This document shows positions 7,991-16,196 of a DNA stretch of 64,000 bases, in pieces. Made by a program: the position numbers and the translations under genes. The notes under the pieces were generated by a model that did no database searches, was not told where the DNA came from, and worked only from the letters and a program-made list of their open reading frames with translations. The stretch's first letter is position 1. Each line of letters opens with the position of its first letter. Source of the DNA: Breoghania sp. (GTDB taxonomy: Bacteria; Pseudomonadota; Alphaproteobacteria; Rhizobiales; Stappiaceae); assembly GCF_963674635.1 (NCBI RefSeq), contig NZ_OY771475.1:186001-250000 (forward strand), written 5' to 3'.

Positions 7991-9531
7991 TCGGCCTGCG
8001 AGGCCAGCGAGAGGGCCGTTGTGGACAGCTGCTGACGGGTCTGCAGGGCCAGCATGTTCGCCGCTTCCTCGTTGCCGTCAGCCAGGACGAGATTGTCCGC
8101 GCCGGTCTCAAGCGTGTTCATCATCATCTTGGTGAATTCGGTGCGGTTTTCCACAATCGACAGGTTCGAGCCGAATGTGGAGGCCTGGGAGCGCACCGTA
8201 TTCAGGGCGCCCTTCACGGTCGCAAGCAGCGTGTCGATGTTTGAGTCCAGATCCAGATCGACGGCGTCGAGATCGGAAAGGCCGAGATAGGCGGAATTGA
8301 TCGTCGCGCCATCCTTGGTCTGGATGTTGATCGTGGAGGTGCCGGTCTCGTTGAAGGTCAGCTTCAGGTTGTCGCCACGCAGCAAGTTGATGCCGTTGTA
8401 GGAGCTGTCATCGGACAGTTTGTCGAGCTGATCGCGAAGCTCGTTGAACTGTTCTGCGAGGTCGGTGCGGACATCGTTGCCTTCGATGGACGTGGTGGAG
8501 GTCGATCCGTCGGCGGTTCCGCTGGCGGTCGTTCCGGTGACGGTCAGGTCCTGGGTCGACTGGTTCTCGATGCGCAGCTTGCCGTCGTCGTTGGAGGCGC
8601 GGATCTTGTCGTCGAGCGCCGTGTTGGCCGCAATCTCGTTGACGAGATCGGCAACGCTTTTCGCCGTGATGTTTGTGGTCGAGTTCACTGCGCCGCCAAG
8701 ACCCGAGCCGCCCCCGATTCCGGCTTCTGCAAGGTTGGAAACCGTGATGGCCGCCGTGGAGCTGCTGGAAGCGGTATCGGATGTGAACTCGAGTTCACCA
8801 CCGTTGGTGCTTGCCGTGATGCCAAGGCTTTCAGCATCAAACAGGGTGTTCAGCGCGCCTGCTATTTCGTCGGCGGTGACAGCTTCTTCGTTAGCCACAG
8901 TGAAAGTGACCGCGGTGCCGCCGTCCAGCGTCAGCGACAGCGTGTTACTTCCCGCGCCACTTACTGCGCTGATGGCAACAGATCGAGCGGCGCCACCGTC
9001 GATGGCGATGTCAAAGTCTATTGTACCGGCGTTGGTGTCACTCGCGGCACTATCGAAGTTGACTGCACTAAAACCGGAACCTGTGGCGACGCCCTGCGCG
9101 ACGGTCAGGTCGATATCGACGGGTGTCGTTCCGATGGCGCCGTCGGAGAAGGACAGCGTTTCGGTGCCGGTGGGCGTGGTCCCGACGTCAATCGTGTAGG
9201 CTTGGGTGAAATAGGTCTTGTCCTGCCGCGCCTGGCGCAGTGTGGACTGCATCGATTCCAGCGTGTTGGTGATGGCGGTCAGGCCGTTGTCGGCGGCTTC
9301 CAGCGTCTTCACGCCGTTGGTCATGGAGTCCATGAGCTGCGACAGGTCGTTCGCGCGGGACTGCAGCGACGACGATGTGAAGAAGTTCGTCGGATTGTCG
9401 AGCGCCGAATTCACCTTCTTGCCGGTAGCGAGACGGTTCTGGGTCGTCGCCATCAGATCTGCAGTGTTTTGCAGAGAGAGGAGGTTCTGCCGCACGCCGG
9501 CGGAAAGGGTAATGTCAGACACGGTCGCCAT
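7966..9531 (-). CDS. flagellin 1 (521 aa)
   Basis: Filament protein. Conserved D0/D1 N-terminus SDITLSAGVRQNLLSLQ, LATGKKVNSALDNPTNFF and ADNGLTAITNTLESM; the C-terminus has NLSIVENRTEFTKMMMNTL and LQTRQQLSTTALSLASQ. The middle (about residues 110-330) is a Ser/Thr/Ala-rich exposed domain. It is the most divergent of the four flagellins, with YFTQAYTIDVG instead of SFETASYTVDVG and its own promoter region, but its central domain resembles flagellin 4. Start: ATG at 9531; an in-frame GTG three codons later (VSDITL) lines up better with the MSDITL starts of the paralogues. It ends APLSLF while the others end APLRLF. Confidence 0.93.
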   Translation of the reverse strand: MATVSDITLSAGVRQNLLSLQNTADLMATTQNRLATGKKVNSALDNPTNFFTSSSLQSRANDLSQLMDSMTNGVKTLEAADNGLTAITNTLESMQSTLRQARQDKTYFTQAYTIDVGTTPTGTETLSFSDGAIGTTPVDIDLTVAQGVATGSGFSAVNFDSAASDTNAGTIDFDIAIDGGAARSVAISAVSGAGSNTLSLTLDGGTAVTFTVANEEAVTADEIAGALNTLFDAESLGITASTNGGELEFTSDTASSSSTAAITVSNLAEAGIGGGSGLGGAVNSTTNITAKSVADLVNEIAANTALDDKIRASNDDGKLRIENQSTQDLTVTGTTASGTADGSTSTTSIEGNDVRTDLAEQFNELRDQLDKLSDDSSYNGINLLRGDNLKLTFNETGTSTINIQTKDGATINSAYLGLSDLDAVDLDLDSNIDTLLATVKGALNTVRSQASTFGSNLSIVENRTEFTKMMMNTLETGADNLVLADGNEEAANMLALQTRQQLSTTALSLASQADQAPLSLF

Positions 9532-9841
9532 CCAATCCTGAAAACGCAGGAGTTCGTTAAGGTTAATTAACGGATGACATCTAAATGGTTAATGCTTTGT
9601 AAACAACACCCTCTTTGAGGCGTTTTCAGCGGTTTATACGTAAAAAAAAGGCTAATTCCTTGCCGGAAATTCGTAATTGTCCGGAGAAATTGCCTAGCAT
9701 GGTAAATGGTTTATGACCATCGGGCGGTGGGCTGGGCGTGGGTTGGGCGAGGGGCAATCCGGAGCCCGGCGCGCGTGTTCCGGCCGGTGAAGGCCGGGGC
9801 CGCGGGTGGCGTCCGGACACGCCGCGCGCAAGGCAGGCGCC
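9532..9841. other. upstream region of flagellin 1: promoter candidates, no gene
   Basis: AT-richer stretch. It contains GTTAAGGTTAATTAACGG (9556-9573, CtrA-like TTAA repeats) and, on the minus strand at 9666-9651, CCGGCAAGGAATTAGC, a weak sigma54-like element with correct GG/GC spacing. At 9691-9706 lies TGCCTAGCATGGTAAA, which recurs before fliQ with one change. No credible open frame. Confidence 0.45.
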
Positions 9842-9875
9842 AAAAAGAAACGGCGGAGCCAGAGGCCCCGCCGTT
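9842..9875 (-). terminator. terminator after flagellin 2
   Basis: On the minus strand ACGGCGG...CCGCCGT forms a stem with an inner GGCC/GGCT pairing and is followed by T-rich sequence. The same hairpin follows flagellins 3 and 4. Confidence 0.8.
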
Positions 9876-9904
9876 CGATGTCGTTTTGCGATGTCGCGTT
9901 GGTC

Positions 9905-11415
9905 TTAGAACAGACGCAGCGGCGCCTGATCGGCCTGGGAGGCCAGCGACAGGGCGGTGGAGGAGAGCTGCTGCCGGGTCTGCAGAGCCAGCATGTTCGC
10001 CGCTTCCTCGTTACCGTCCGCCAGCACCAGATTGTCGGCACCGGTCTGCAGCGTGTTCATCATGACTTGGTGAAGTCCTGACGGTTCTCAACGATCGACA
10101 GGTTCGAGCCGAAGGCCGACGACTGCGAACGGACCTTGTTGATCGCTTCCTTCACGTCACCGAGCATCGAGTCGATGTTCGCGTCGCTGTCGAGATCCTT
10201 GGCCTCGATGTCGGCCAGGCCCAGGGTTCCGGCGTTGATCGTCTCGCCGTTCTTGGTCTGGATGTCGATCGTGGACGTACCGGTCTCGTTGAAGGTGATC
10301 TTCAGGTTGTCGCCGCGCAGCAGGTTGATGCCGTTGAAGGAAGCATCATCCGACAGCTTGTCGAGCTGGTCACGCAGCTCGTTGAACTGCTCGGACAGAT
10401 CGGCACGCACACTGTTGCCGCCGATCTCGCTCGTGCTGGAGGAACCGTCAATGTTGCCGGAGGTGGTCGAGCCGCCCACGGTCATGTCCTGCGTGGACTG
10501 GTTCTCCAGGCGCAGCTTGCCATTGTCGTTCGACGCACGAACCTTGCCCTTCAGCGAGGTGTCGTTGTTGATCGAATTGACGAGCGTATCGACCGTCTTG
10601 GCAGTGGTATTGACCGTGGAACCAGTGCCGTCGGCGATGCCGGTGGAGCCGCCGGCGACCGTCGCGGCAAACGAGCTCACTTCGATCGACGATTTGCTGG
10701 TGTCAGTGTCCTTTGACGTGGTTGTCAGCGTCAGTTTGCCGCCCTCAACCCCGGCCTCGGCTTTGACGCCTGCAGCCGTCAGCTTGTCGTTGATCAGTCC
10801 GGCCATTTCCTCAGCGGTAATAGCCCCCTCGTCCGCGATGGTGCCGGCGGCAGCAGCTGCAGCGGTATCTGAATCGGAAACCGTGATCGTCTGTGCGGTT
10901 CCGCCATCGACGGCGATGTTGAAGGAGACGCTGTTGCTGCTGCCCGTCATGTCAACCGTCGTGAACGCGCCGGCCGTGATCTTGGACTGAGAAGTCGTCA
11001 GTTCAAGTTCCTTGCCGGTCTCGCCGATGGCGCCGCCGGAAAGGGTCATCTTTTCAGTGCCCGCCGGGGAGGAGCCGAGGTCAACCGAATAGGACGCGGT
11101 CTCGAAGGACTTGTCCTGACGGGCCTGACGCAGGGTGGACTGCATCGATTCCAGGGTGTTGGTGATCGAGGTCAGACCGTTATCGGCCGCTTCCAACGTC
11201 TTGATGCCGTTGGACATGCTGTCCATCAGCGATCCCAGATCGCCTGCACGCGACTGCAGCGATGAGGAGGTGAAGAAGTTGGTGGGATTGTCGAGGGCCG
11301 AATTGACCTTCTTGCCGGTGGCCAGACGATTCTGGGTCGTGGCCATCAGGTCCGCAGTGCCCTGCAGAGAGAGCAGATTTTGGCGGACGCCGGCGGAAAG
11401 GGTGATATCAGACAT
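9905..11415 (-). pseudogene. flagellin 2, frameshifted near its 3' end
   Basis: The reading frame is intact for 451 residues to VENRQDFTKS and then meets TGA at 10060-10062. Flagellin 3 reads ATCATGGACTTGG here and this copy reads ATCATGACTTGG, a loss of one G at about 10064. The remaining 52 codons, to APLRLF and TAA at 9905, continue in another frame and are otherwise nearly identical to flagellin 3. The lost part is the C-terminal D0/D1 helix that flagellins need for polymerisation and chaperone binding, so the 451-aa product should not build filament. A sequencing error in a near-identical repeat is an alternative. The promoter and leader are intact and identical to those of flagellin 3. 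Confidence 0.85.
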
Positions 11416-11443
11416 TTACTAATTCCTTTCTTGGAACTCAAAC

Positions 11444-11460
11444 GCCCCCTTTCTGGGAGC
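11444..11460 (-). promoter_or_regulatory. 5'UTR hairpin of flagellin 2
   Basis: On the minus strand GCTCCC-AGAAA-GGGGGC forms a short stem-loop ending 28 nt before the ATG. The same structure, at the same distance, occurs before flagellins 3 and 4; a candidate binding site for FlbT. Confidence 0.5.
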
Positions 11461-11465
11461 TGTCA

Positions 11466-11520
11466 AAAACTGACCTGTATGTATTAACAGGCATTTAATA
11501 CTTACATATCTGTCAGTTTT
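11466..11520. repeat. long imperfect inverted repeat in the flagellin 2 promoter/leader
   Basis: AAAACTGACCTGTATGTATTAA pairs with TTAATACTTACATATCTGTCAGTTTT across the 7-nt spacer CAGGCAT: arms of about 22-26 nt with one 3-nt mismatch and a 4-nt insertion. It lies 50-105 nt before the ATG. It may be an operator or an mRNA structure. Confidence 0.7.
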
Positions 11521-11764
11521 CGGAGTTCACTTTAAAACTTCAAATGAAATGGCGATAGGGGAAAGCGCGAAAGACGCGCGATCTGCCGCAAGGGCAGGGG
11601 TGGCGTATTTGATCCGGGACGGGGCGAGGGGAGGTGGTCGCGGCGCGCTCAAATGTGCGCTTTTGGAGCCTTCTGCGCGCAGGTTCCGCGCAAAGGTATG
11701 CGGTAAATTGTCTCACCCAATGGGTGGGCTGTGGAAAAAGGCGGTGAGGCTGGGGGCTGACACA
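11521..11764. other. spacer between flagellins 2 and 3
   Basis: No gene. The sequence is copied almost exactly at 13443-13687. An open frame with GTG/ATG starts exists on the plus strand in both copies but runs through the terminator and flagellin 3' end, so it is not credible. Confidence 0.5.
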
Positions 11765-11795
11765 AGAAAAACGGCGGAGCCAGAGGCCCCGCCGT
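11765..11795 (-). terminator. terminator after flagellin 3
   Basis: ACGGCGG/CCGCCGT stem followed on the minus strand by TTTTTCTT, as after flagellins 2 and 4. Confidence 0.8.
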
Positions 11796-11825
11796 TCGAT
11801 GTCGTTTTGCGATGTCGCGTTGGTC

Positions 11826-13337
11826 TTAGAACAGACGCAGCGGCGCCTGATCGGCCTGAGAGGCCAGCGACAGGGCGGTGGAGGAGAGCTGCTGCCGGGT
11901 CTGCAGAGCCAGCATGTTCGCCGCTTCCTCGTTACCGTCCGCCAGCACCAGATTGTCTGCGCCGGTCTGCAGCGTGTTCATCATGGACTTGGTGAAGTCC
12001 TGACGGTTCTCAACGATCGACAGGTTCGAGCCGAAGGCCGAAGACTGCGAACGGACCTTGTTGATCGCTTCCTTCACGTCACCGAGCATCGAGTCGATGT
12101 TCGCGTCGCTGTCGAGATCCTTGGCCTCGATGTCGGCCAGGCCCAGGGTTCCGGCGTTGATCGTCTCGCCGTTCTTGGTCTGGATGTCGATCGTGGACGT
12201 ACCGGTCTCGTTGAAGGTGATCTTCAGGTTGTCGCCGCGCAGCAGGTTGATGCCGTTGAAGGAGGCATCATCCGACAGCTTGTCGAGCTGGTCACGCAGC
12301 TCGTTGAACTGCTCGGACAGATCGGCACGCACACTGTTGCCGCCGATCTCGCTCGTGCTGGAGGAACCGTCAATGTTGCCGGAGGTGGTTGAGCCGCCCA
12401 CGGTCATGTCCTGCGTGGACTGGTTCTCCAGGCGCAGCTTGCCATTGTCGTTCGACGCACGAACCTTGCCCTTCAGCGAGGTGTCGTTGTTGATCGAATT
12501 GACGAGCGTATCGACCGTCTTGGCAGTGGTGTTGATCGCGGAACCAGTGCCGTCGGCGATGCCGGTGGAGCCTGCGCTGACCGTCGCGGCAAACGAGCTC
12601 ACTTCGATCGACGATTTGCTGGTGTCAGTGTCCTTTGACGTGGTTGTCAGCGTCAGTTTGCCGCCCTCAACCCCGGCCTCGGCTTTGACGCCTGCAGCCG
12701 TCAGCTTGTCGTTGATCAGTCCTGCCATTTCCTCAGCGGTAACAGCCGTCTTGTCTGCGACGGTACCGGCTGTAACGGCTGCAGTGACATCTGACTCGGT
12801 AACAGTGATCGTCTTTGCGGTTCCGCCATCGACAGCGATGTCGAAGGAGACGTTGTCGCCGCCGGCGTTAAAGCTCACGTTTGTGAACGCGCCGGCCGTG
12901 ATCTTGGACTGAGAAGTCGTCAGATCAAGTTCCTTGCCGGTCTCGCCGATGGCGCCGCCGGAAAGGGTCATCTTTTCAGTGCCCGCCGGGGAGGATCCCA
13001 CGTCAACCGTGTAAGACGCGGTCTCGAAGGACTTGTCCTGACGGGCCTGACGCAGGGTGGACTGCATCGATTCCAGGGTGTTGGTGATCGAGGTCAGACC
13101 GTTATCGGCCGCTTCCAACGTCTTGATGCCGTTGGACATGCTGTCCATCAGCGATCCCAGATCGCCTGCACGCGACTGCAGCGACGAGGAGGTGAAGAAG
13201 TTGGTGGGATTGTCGAGGGCCGAATTGACCTTCTTGCCGGTGGCCAGACGATTCTGGGTCGTGGCCATCAGGTCCGCAGTGCCCTGCAGAGAGAGCAGAT
13301 TTTGGCGGACGCCGGCGGAAAGGGTGATATCAGACAT
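11826..13337 (-). CDS. flagellin 3 (503 aa)
   Basis: The intact partner of the duplication. It starts MSDITLSAGVRQNLLSLQ and ends LASQADQAPLRLF, with full D0/D1 helices at both ends. Residues 1-147 and 206-503 are nearly identical to flagellin 2. The stretch TNVSFNAGGDNVSFDIAV to VTAAVTAGTVADKTAVTA differs strongly, although the length is unchanged. Secreted by the flagellar apparatus and polymerised in the filament. The leader carries the hairpin at 13366-13382 and the inverted repeat at 13388-13442. Confidence 0.94.
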   Translation of the reverse strand: MSDITLSAGVRQNLLSLQGTADLMATTQNRLATGKKVNSALDNPTNFFTSSSLQSRAGDLGSLMDSMSNGIKTLEAADNGLTSITNTLESMQSTLRQARQDKSFETASYTVDVGSSPAGTEKMTLSGGAIGETGKELDLTTSQSKITAGAFTNVSFNAGGDNVSFDIAVDGGTAKTITVTESDVTAAVTAGTVADKTAVTAEEMAGLINDKLTAAGVKAEAGVEGGKLTLTTTSKDTDTSKSSIEVSSFAATVSAGSTGIADGTGSAINTTAKTVDTLVNSINNDTSLKGKVRASNDNGKLRLENQSTQDMTVGGSTTSGNIDGSSSTSEIGGNSVRADLSEQFNELRDQLDKLSDDASFNGINLLRGDNLKITFNETGTSTIDIQTKNGETINAGTLGLADIEAKDLDSDANIDSMLGDVKEAINKVRSQSSAFGSNLSIVENRQDFTKSMMNTLQTGADNLVLADGNEEAANMLALQTRQQLSSTALSLASQADQAPLRLF

Positions 13338-13365
13338 TTACTAATTCCTTTCTTGGAACTCAAAC

Positions 13366-13382
13366 GCCCCCTTTCTGGGAGC
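13366..13382 (-). promoter_or_regulatory. 5'UTR hairpin of flagellin 3
   Basis: GCTCCC-AGAAA-GGGGGC on the minus strand, 28 nt before the ATG; identical to the one before flagellin 2. Confidence 0.5.
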
Positions 13383-13387
13383 TGTCA

Positions 13388-13442
13388 AAAACTGACCTGT
13401 ATGTATTAACAGGCATTTAATACTTACATATCTGTCAGTTTT
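13388..13442. repeat. long imperfect inverted repeat before flagellin 3
   Basis: Exact copy of the element at 11466-11520, carried by the tandem duplication. Confidence 0.7.
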
Positions 13443-13687
13443 CGGAGTTCACTTTAAAACTTCAAATGAAATGGCGATAGGGGAAAGCGCGAAAGACGCG
13501 CGATCTGCCGCAAGGGCAGGGATGGCGTATTTGATCCGGGACGGGGCGAGGGGAGGTGGTCGCGGCGCGCTCAAATGTGCGCTTTTGGAGCCTTCTGCGC
13601 GCAGGTTCTCCGCAAAGGTATGCGGTAAATTGTCTCACCCAATGGGTGGGTTGTGGAAAAAGGCGGTGAGGCTGGGGGCTGACACAA
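13443..13687. other. spacer between flagellins 3 and 4
   Basis: Near-identical copy of 11521-11764; no gene or further element seen. Confidence 0.5.
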
Positions 13688-13717
13688 GAAAAACGGCGGA
13701 GCCAGGGGCCCCGCCGT
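13688..13717 (-). terminator. terminator after flagellin 4
   Basis: AACGGCGGGGCCCC...GCTCCGCCGTT on the minus strand followed by TTTCTTG; third member of the same hairpin family. Confidence 0.78.
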
Positions 13718-13747
13718 TCAATGTTGTTTTGCGATGTCGCGTTGGTC

Positions 13748-15301
13748 TTAGAACAGACGCAGCGGCGCCTGATCGGCCTGGGAGGCCAGCGACAGGGCGG
13801 TGGAGGAGAGCTGCTGCCGGGTCTGCAGAGCCAGCATGTTCGCCGCTTCCTCGTTACCGTCCGCCAGCACCAGATTGTCGGCACCGGTCTCAAGCGTGTT
13901 GATCATCGAGGTCGTGAATTCCTGACGATTTTCAACAATCGAGAGGTTGGAGCCGAAGGCCGACGACTGCGAACGAACCGTGTTGATCGCGTCCTTCACG
14001 TCTGCGAGCAGCGAGTCGATATTGGTGTCGCTGTCCAGATCGGCGGCCTCGATGTCGGCCAGGCCAAGGGTTCCGGCGTTGATCGTCTCGCCGTTCTTGG
14101 TCTGGATGTCGATCGTGGACGTACCGGTCTCGTTGAAGGTGATCTTCAGGTTGTCGCCACGCAGCAGGTTGATGCCGTTGAAGGAGGCATCATCCGACAG
14201 CTTGTCGAGCTGATCGCGCAGCTCGTTGAACTGTTCGGACAGATCGGCGCGCACGGTGTTGCCACCGATCGTGCCTGTGCCCGAGCCGCCATCGGCGACG
14301 CCGGTCGTGGCATTGACGCCGGTCACGTCCAGATCCTGCGTGGACTGGTTCTCAAGACGCAGCTTGCCGTTGTCGTTCGAGGCACGAACGTTGCCTGTGA
14401 GCGACGAGTTGGCATTGATCTCGGAGACCAGCGTATCGACGGTCTTGGCAGTGGTGTTGGCCAGGCTATCGGCCGCAGAGCCGAGGCCTGAGTCAGAGGA
14501 GCCTGCCAGGGTTTCCGCGACGGCCGACACGGTGACGGCAGCGGTGGAGCTGTCGGAAGCCGTGTCTGAGGTCAGCACGAGTTCGCCGCCGCTTGTGCTG
14601 GCGGTGATGTCAACACCTTCGGCGTCGAAGCCGGCGTTGATCACGGAAGCCAGTTCGTCGGCGGTGACTGCCTCGACGTCGGCGACGTCGAAGGTGGTCG
14701 CGGAGCCGCCATCGATGGTGATCGACAGGGTGTCGGCATCGGTCGCAGTGATTGCGACGGTCTGCGCGGTGCCACCGTCAATGGCAACATCAAAAGTCAG
14801 CGAGCCGGCATAGGAGTTGTCGGCGGCGCTGTCGAAGTCGAGGGCAGAGAAACCGGAGCCGGTGGCAACGCCCTGAGACTGGGTGAGGTCGATATCGACG
14901 GCAGTGGTGCCGACGGAACCACCGGACAGAGACAGCTGCTCGGTGCCAGCCGGGCTGGAGCCCACGTTGACCGTGTAAGACGTCGTCTCGAAAGACTTGT
15001 CCTGACGCGCCTGACGCAGTGTGGACTGCATGGATTCAAGCGTGTTGGTGATCGAGGTCAGGCCATTGTCCGCAGCCTCCAGGGTCTTGATGCCGTTGGA
15101 CATGCTGTCCATCAGGCTATCAAGGTCGCCAGCGCGAGACTGGAGCGACGAGGAGGTGAAGAAGTTGGTCGGGTTGTCGAGAGCCGAGTTGACCTTCTTG
15201 CCGGTCGCCAGACGGTTCTGCGTGGTCGCCATGAGGTCCGCGGTGGACTGGAGCGAGAGCAGGTTCTGACGGACGCCTGCGGAGAGAGTGATATCAGCCA
15301 T
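13748..15301 (-). CDS. flagellin 4 (517 aa)
   Basis: Begins MADITLSAGVRQNLLSLQ and ends LASQADQAPLRLF. D0/D1 parts agree closely with flagellins 2 and 3. The central domain (about residues 115-330) instead follows flagellin 1: TAVDIDLTQSQGVATGSG, FDVAIDGGTAQTVAI, EAVTADELASVINAGFDAEG and ITASTSGGELVLTSDTAS all have counterparts there. The gene thus looks like a mosaic of two flagellin types. It is the first gene of the array in transcription order. The leader hairpin CACCC-AGAAC-GGGTG lies 28 nt before the ATG. Confidence 0.94.
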   Translation of the reverse strand: MADITLSAGVRQNLLSLQSTADLMATTQNRLATGKKVNSALDNPTNFFTSSSLQSRAGDLDSLMDSMSNGIKTLEAADNGLTSITNTLESMQSTLRQARQDKSFETTSYTVNVGSSPAGTEQLSLSGGSVGTTAVDIDLTQSQGVATGSGFSALDFDSAADNSYAGSLTFDVAIDGGTAQTVAITATDADTLSITIDGGSATTFDVADVEAVTADELASVINAGFDAEGVDITASTSGGELVLTSDTASDSSTAAVTVSAVAETLAGSSDSGLGSAADSLANTTAKTVDTLVSEINANSSLTGNVRASNDNGKLRLENQSTQDLDVTGVNATTGVADGGSGTGTIGGNTVRADLSEQFNELRDQLDKLSDDASFNGINLLRGDNLKITFNETGTSTIDIQTKNGETINAGTLGLADIEAADLDSDTNIDSLLADVKDAINTVRSQSSAFGSNLSIVENRQEFTTSMINTLETGADNLVLADGNEEAANMLALQTRQQLSSTALSLASQADQAPLRLF

Positions 15302-15329
15302 AACAGTTTTCCTTGTTCTGGAAACAGAG

Positions 15330-15344
15330 CACCCGTTCTGGGTG
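15330..15344 (-). promoter_or_regulatory. 5'UTR hairpin of flagellin 4
   Basis: CACCC-AGAAC-GGGTG on the minus strand. The bases of the stem differ from those of flagellins 2/3 but the loop (AGAAC/AGAAA), the CCC/GGG core and the 28-nt distance to the ATG are kept. Confidence 0.5.
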
Positions 15345-15682
15345 AACGTGGCCGAAACTAGTTTTAAGGTGTTAAAGACAAGTAAAATGAATAGTTAAAC
15401 CATAGTAATCAGTGACGCGTATGGAAAAAGTGACAATATTAAGGGCTAAATAGGTCAAATGGATACAAACAAATTACAGTGTACATGAGATCTTTGTTTT
15501 ACTTTAAATAGAAAACACAATTAAAATATGGTTTTTAATACTTGGCTTGCACATATGGCGCTCGGCACCTGGTGGCGCGACGCTACGCGCGGTCCGCTGG
15601 TCGATTTCGGCGCTGTCTGATTGAAGGCGGCCAGAGCCTCAGTGTGCGGGCTTGCGGGCAAAAAAGGGGGGGGCTTAAATGA
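15345..15682. other. AT-rich promoter region of flagellin 4; no gene
   Basis: About 15345-15545 is the most AT-rich stretch of the window and contains AGTTAAACCATAG (CtrA half-site-like) near 15403. The rest shows no recognisable element. No credible open frame on either strand. Confidence 0.45.
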
Positions 15683-15704
15683 AAAAAAGCCGCTCACGGC
15701 GGCC
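15683..15704 (-). terminator. terminator after the FlaG-like gene
   Basis: GCCGC-CGTGA-GCGGC followed on the minus strand by TTTTTTT, 90 nt after the stop. Confidence 0.7.
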
Positions 15705-15794
15705 GGGGCACAAGGCACAAAAAACATCACTGCCGCCGGTCAGGGGCCGGGGCTAATCAAGATCAAACAGTCACGCGCGCTCGTGAGGGCAAGC

Positions 15795-16196
15795 CTAGAG
15801 CATGCGGCTGATAGTCGGCTCCAGGTCTCCTGCGCCCACGTTGACACCGTCGGCCGGCACATGCGGGGCGGCCTGGTCTGCGAGGGCCTGGCGAAGCCGA
15901 AGCATGGCCTCTTCGGGGATCTGGCGGACAACCTCGCCGGATTCCGGATCCAGCGCGCGATAGATCAGGGTGTCGGTTTCCTGATCGAAGAAGGTCTCGC
16001 GCTTAAGCTGCTGGGCGTTTGGCCGCTCCTTTTCAGGACGCGAACGGGCGCCGGCTTCACTCTCGGTGACCGGTGTAACGACCTGCTCAGGCGGCAGTTC
16101 CGTCTCGTTCGCTGTCGGCGTGCGCAGAGCGTATTGCGCCTGTGCCGTCGCGTTTTGACTGAATGCCGAGACGGGTTTCAGGGCTCCCGCATCCAT
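15795..16196 (-). CDS. FlaG-like flagellar protein
   Basis: A 133-aa protein with a disordered Ala/Pro/Glu-rich N-terminal half. A C-terminal block reads FFDQETDTLIYRALDPESGEVVRQIPEEAMLRLR and has the FlaG pattern (E-TG-V-RQIPPE--L-L). FlaG proteins are linked to filament length or attachment in several bacteria, but their mechanism is unclear. The ATG at 16196 follows AAGGAG 7 nt upstream and is preferred to an ATG seven codons earlier that would overlap this ribosome site. It lies between the flagellins and flgI-flgJ-flgN, on the same strand as both. Confidence 0.6.
   Translation of the reverse strand: MDAGALKPVSAFSQNATAQAQYALRTPTANETELPPEQVVTPVTESEAGARSRPEKERPNAQQLKRETFFDQETDTLIYRALDPESGEVVRQIPEEAMLRLRQALADQAAPHVPADGVNVGAGDLEPTISRML

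Larger units (their letters stand above)
9848..13690. repeat. tandem duplication of a 1.92-kb flagellin unit (terminator + gene + leader + promoter)
   Basis: Unit 1 (about 9848-11769) and unit 2 (about 11770-13690) match along their length at an offset of 1922 bp (1921 downstream of the one-base deletion). The match includes the leader, inverted repeat and promoter region and the terminator. Differences are scattered single bases, except for one clearly divergent block of about 150 bp in the centre of the genes (10820-10965 against 12742-12887). The unit ends where the next gene's terminator begins, consistent with unequal crossing-over between homologous flagellin 3' ends. Confidence 0.9.

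Noticed and set aside
7854..8111. Alternative frame through the flagellin 1 3' end showing a repeated RSACSRP motif
   Set aside because: The repeat is the DNA tandem repeat read out of frame; not a gene.
8444..9199. Plus-strand open frames inside the flagellin genes (also at 10136-10990 and 12058-12912)
   Set aside because: Ser/Val/Pro-rich translations that repeat with each flagellin copy; complement of Asp/Thr/Ser-rich flagellin codons.
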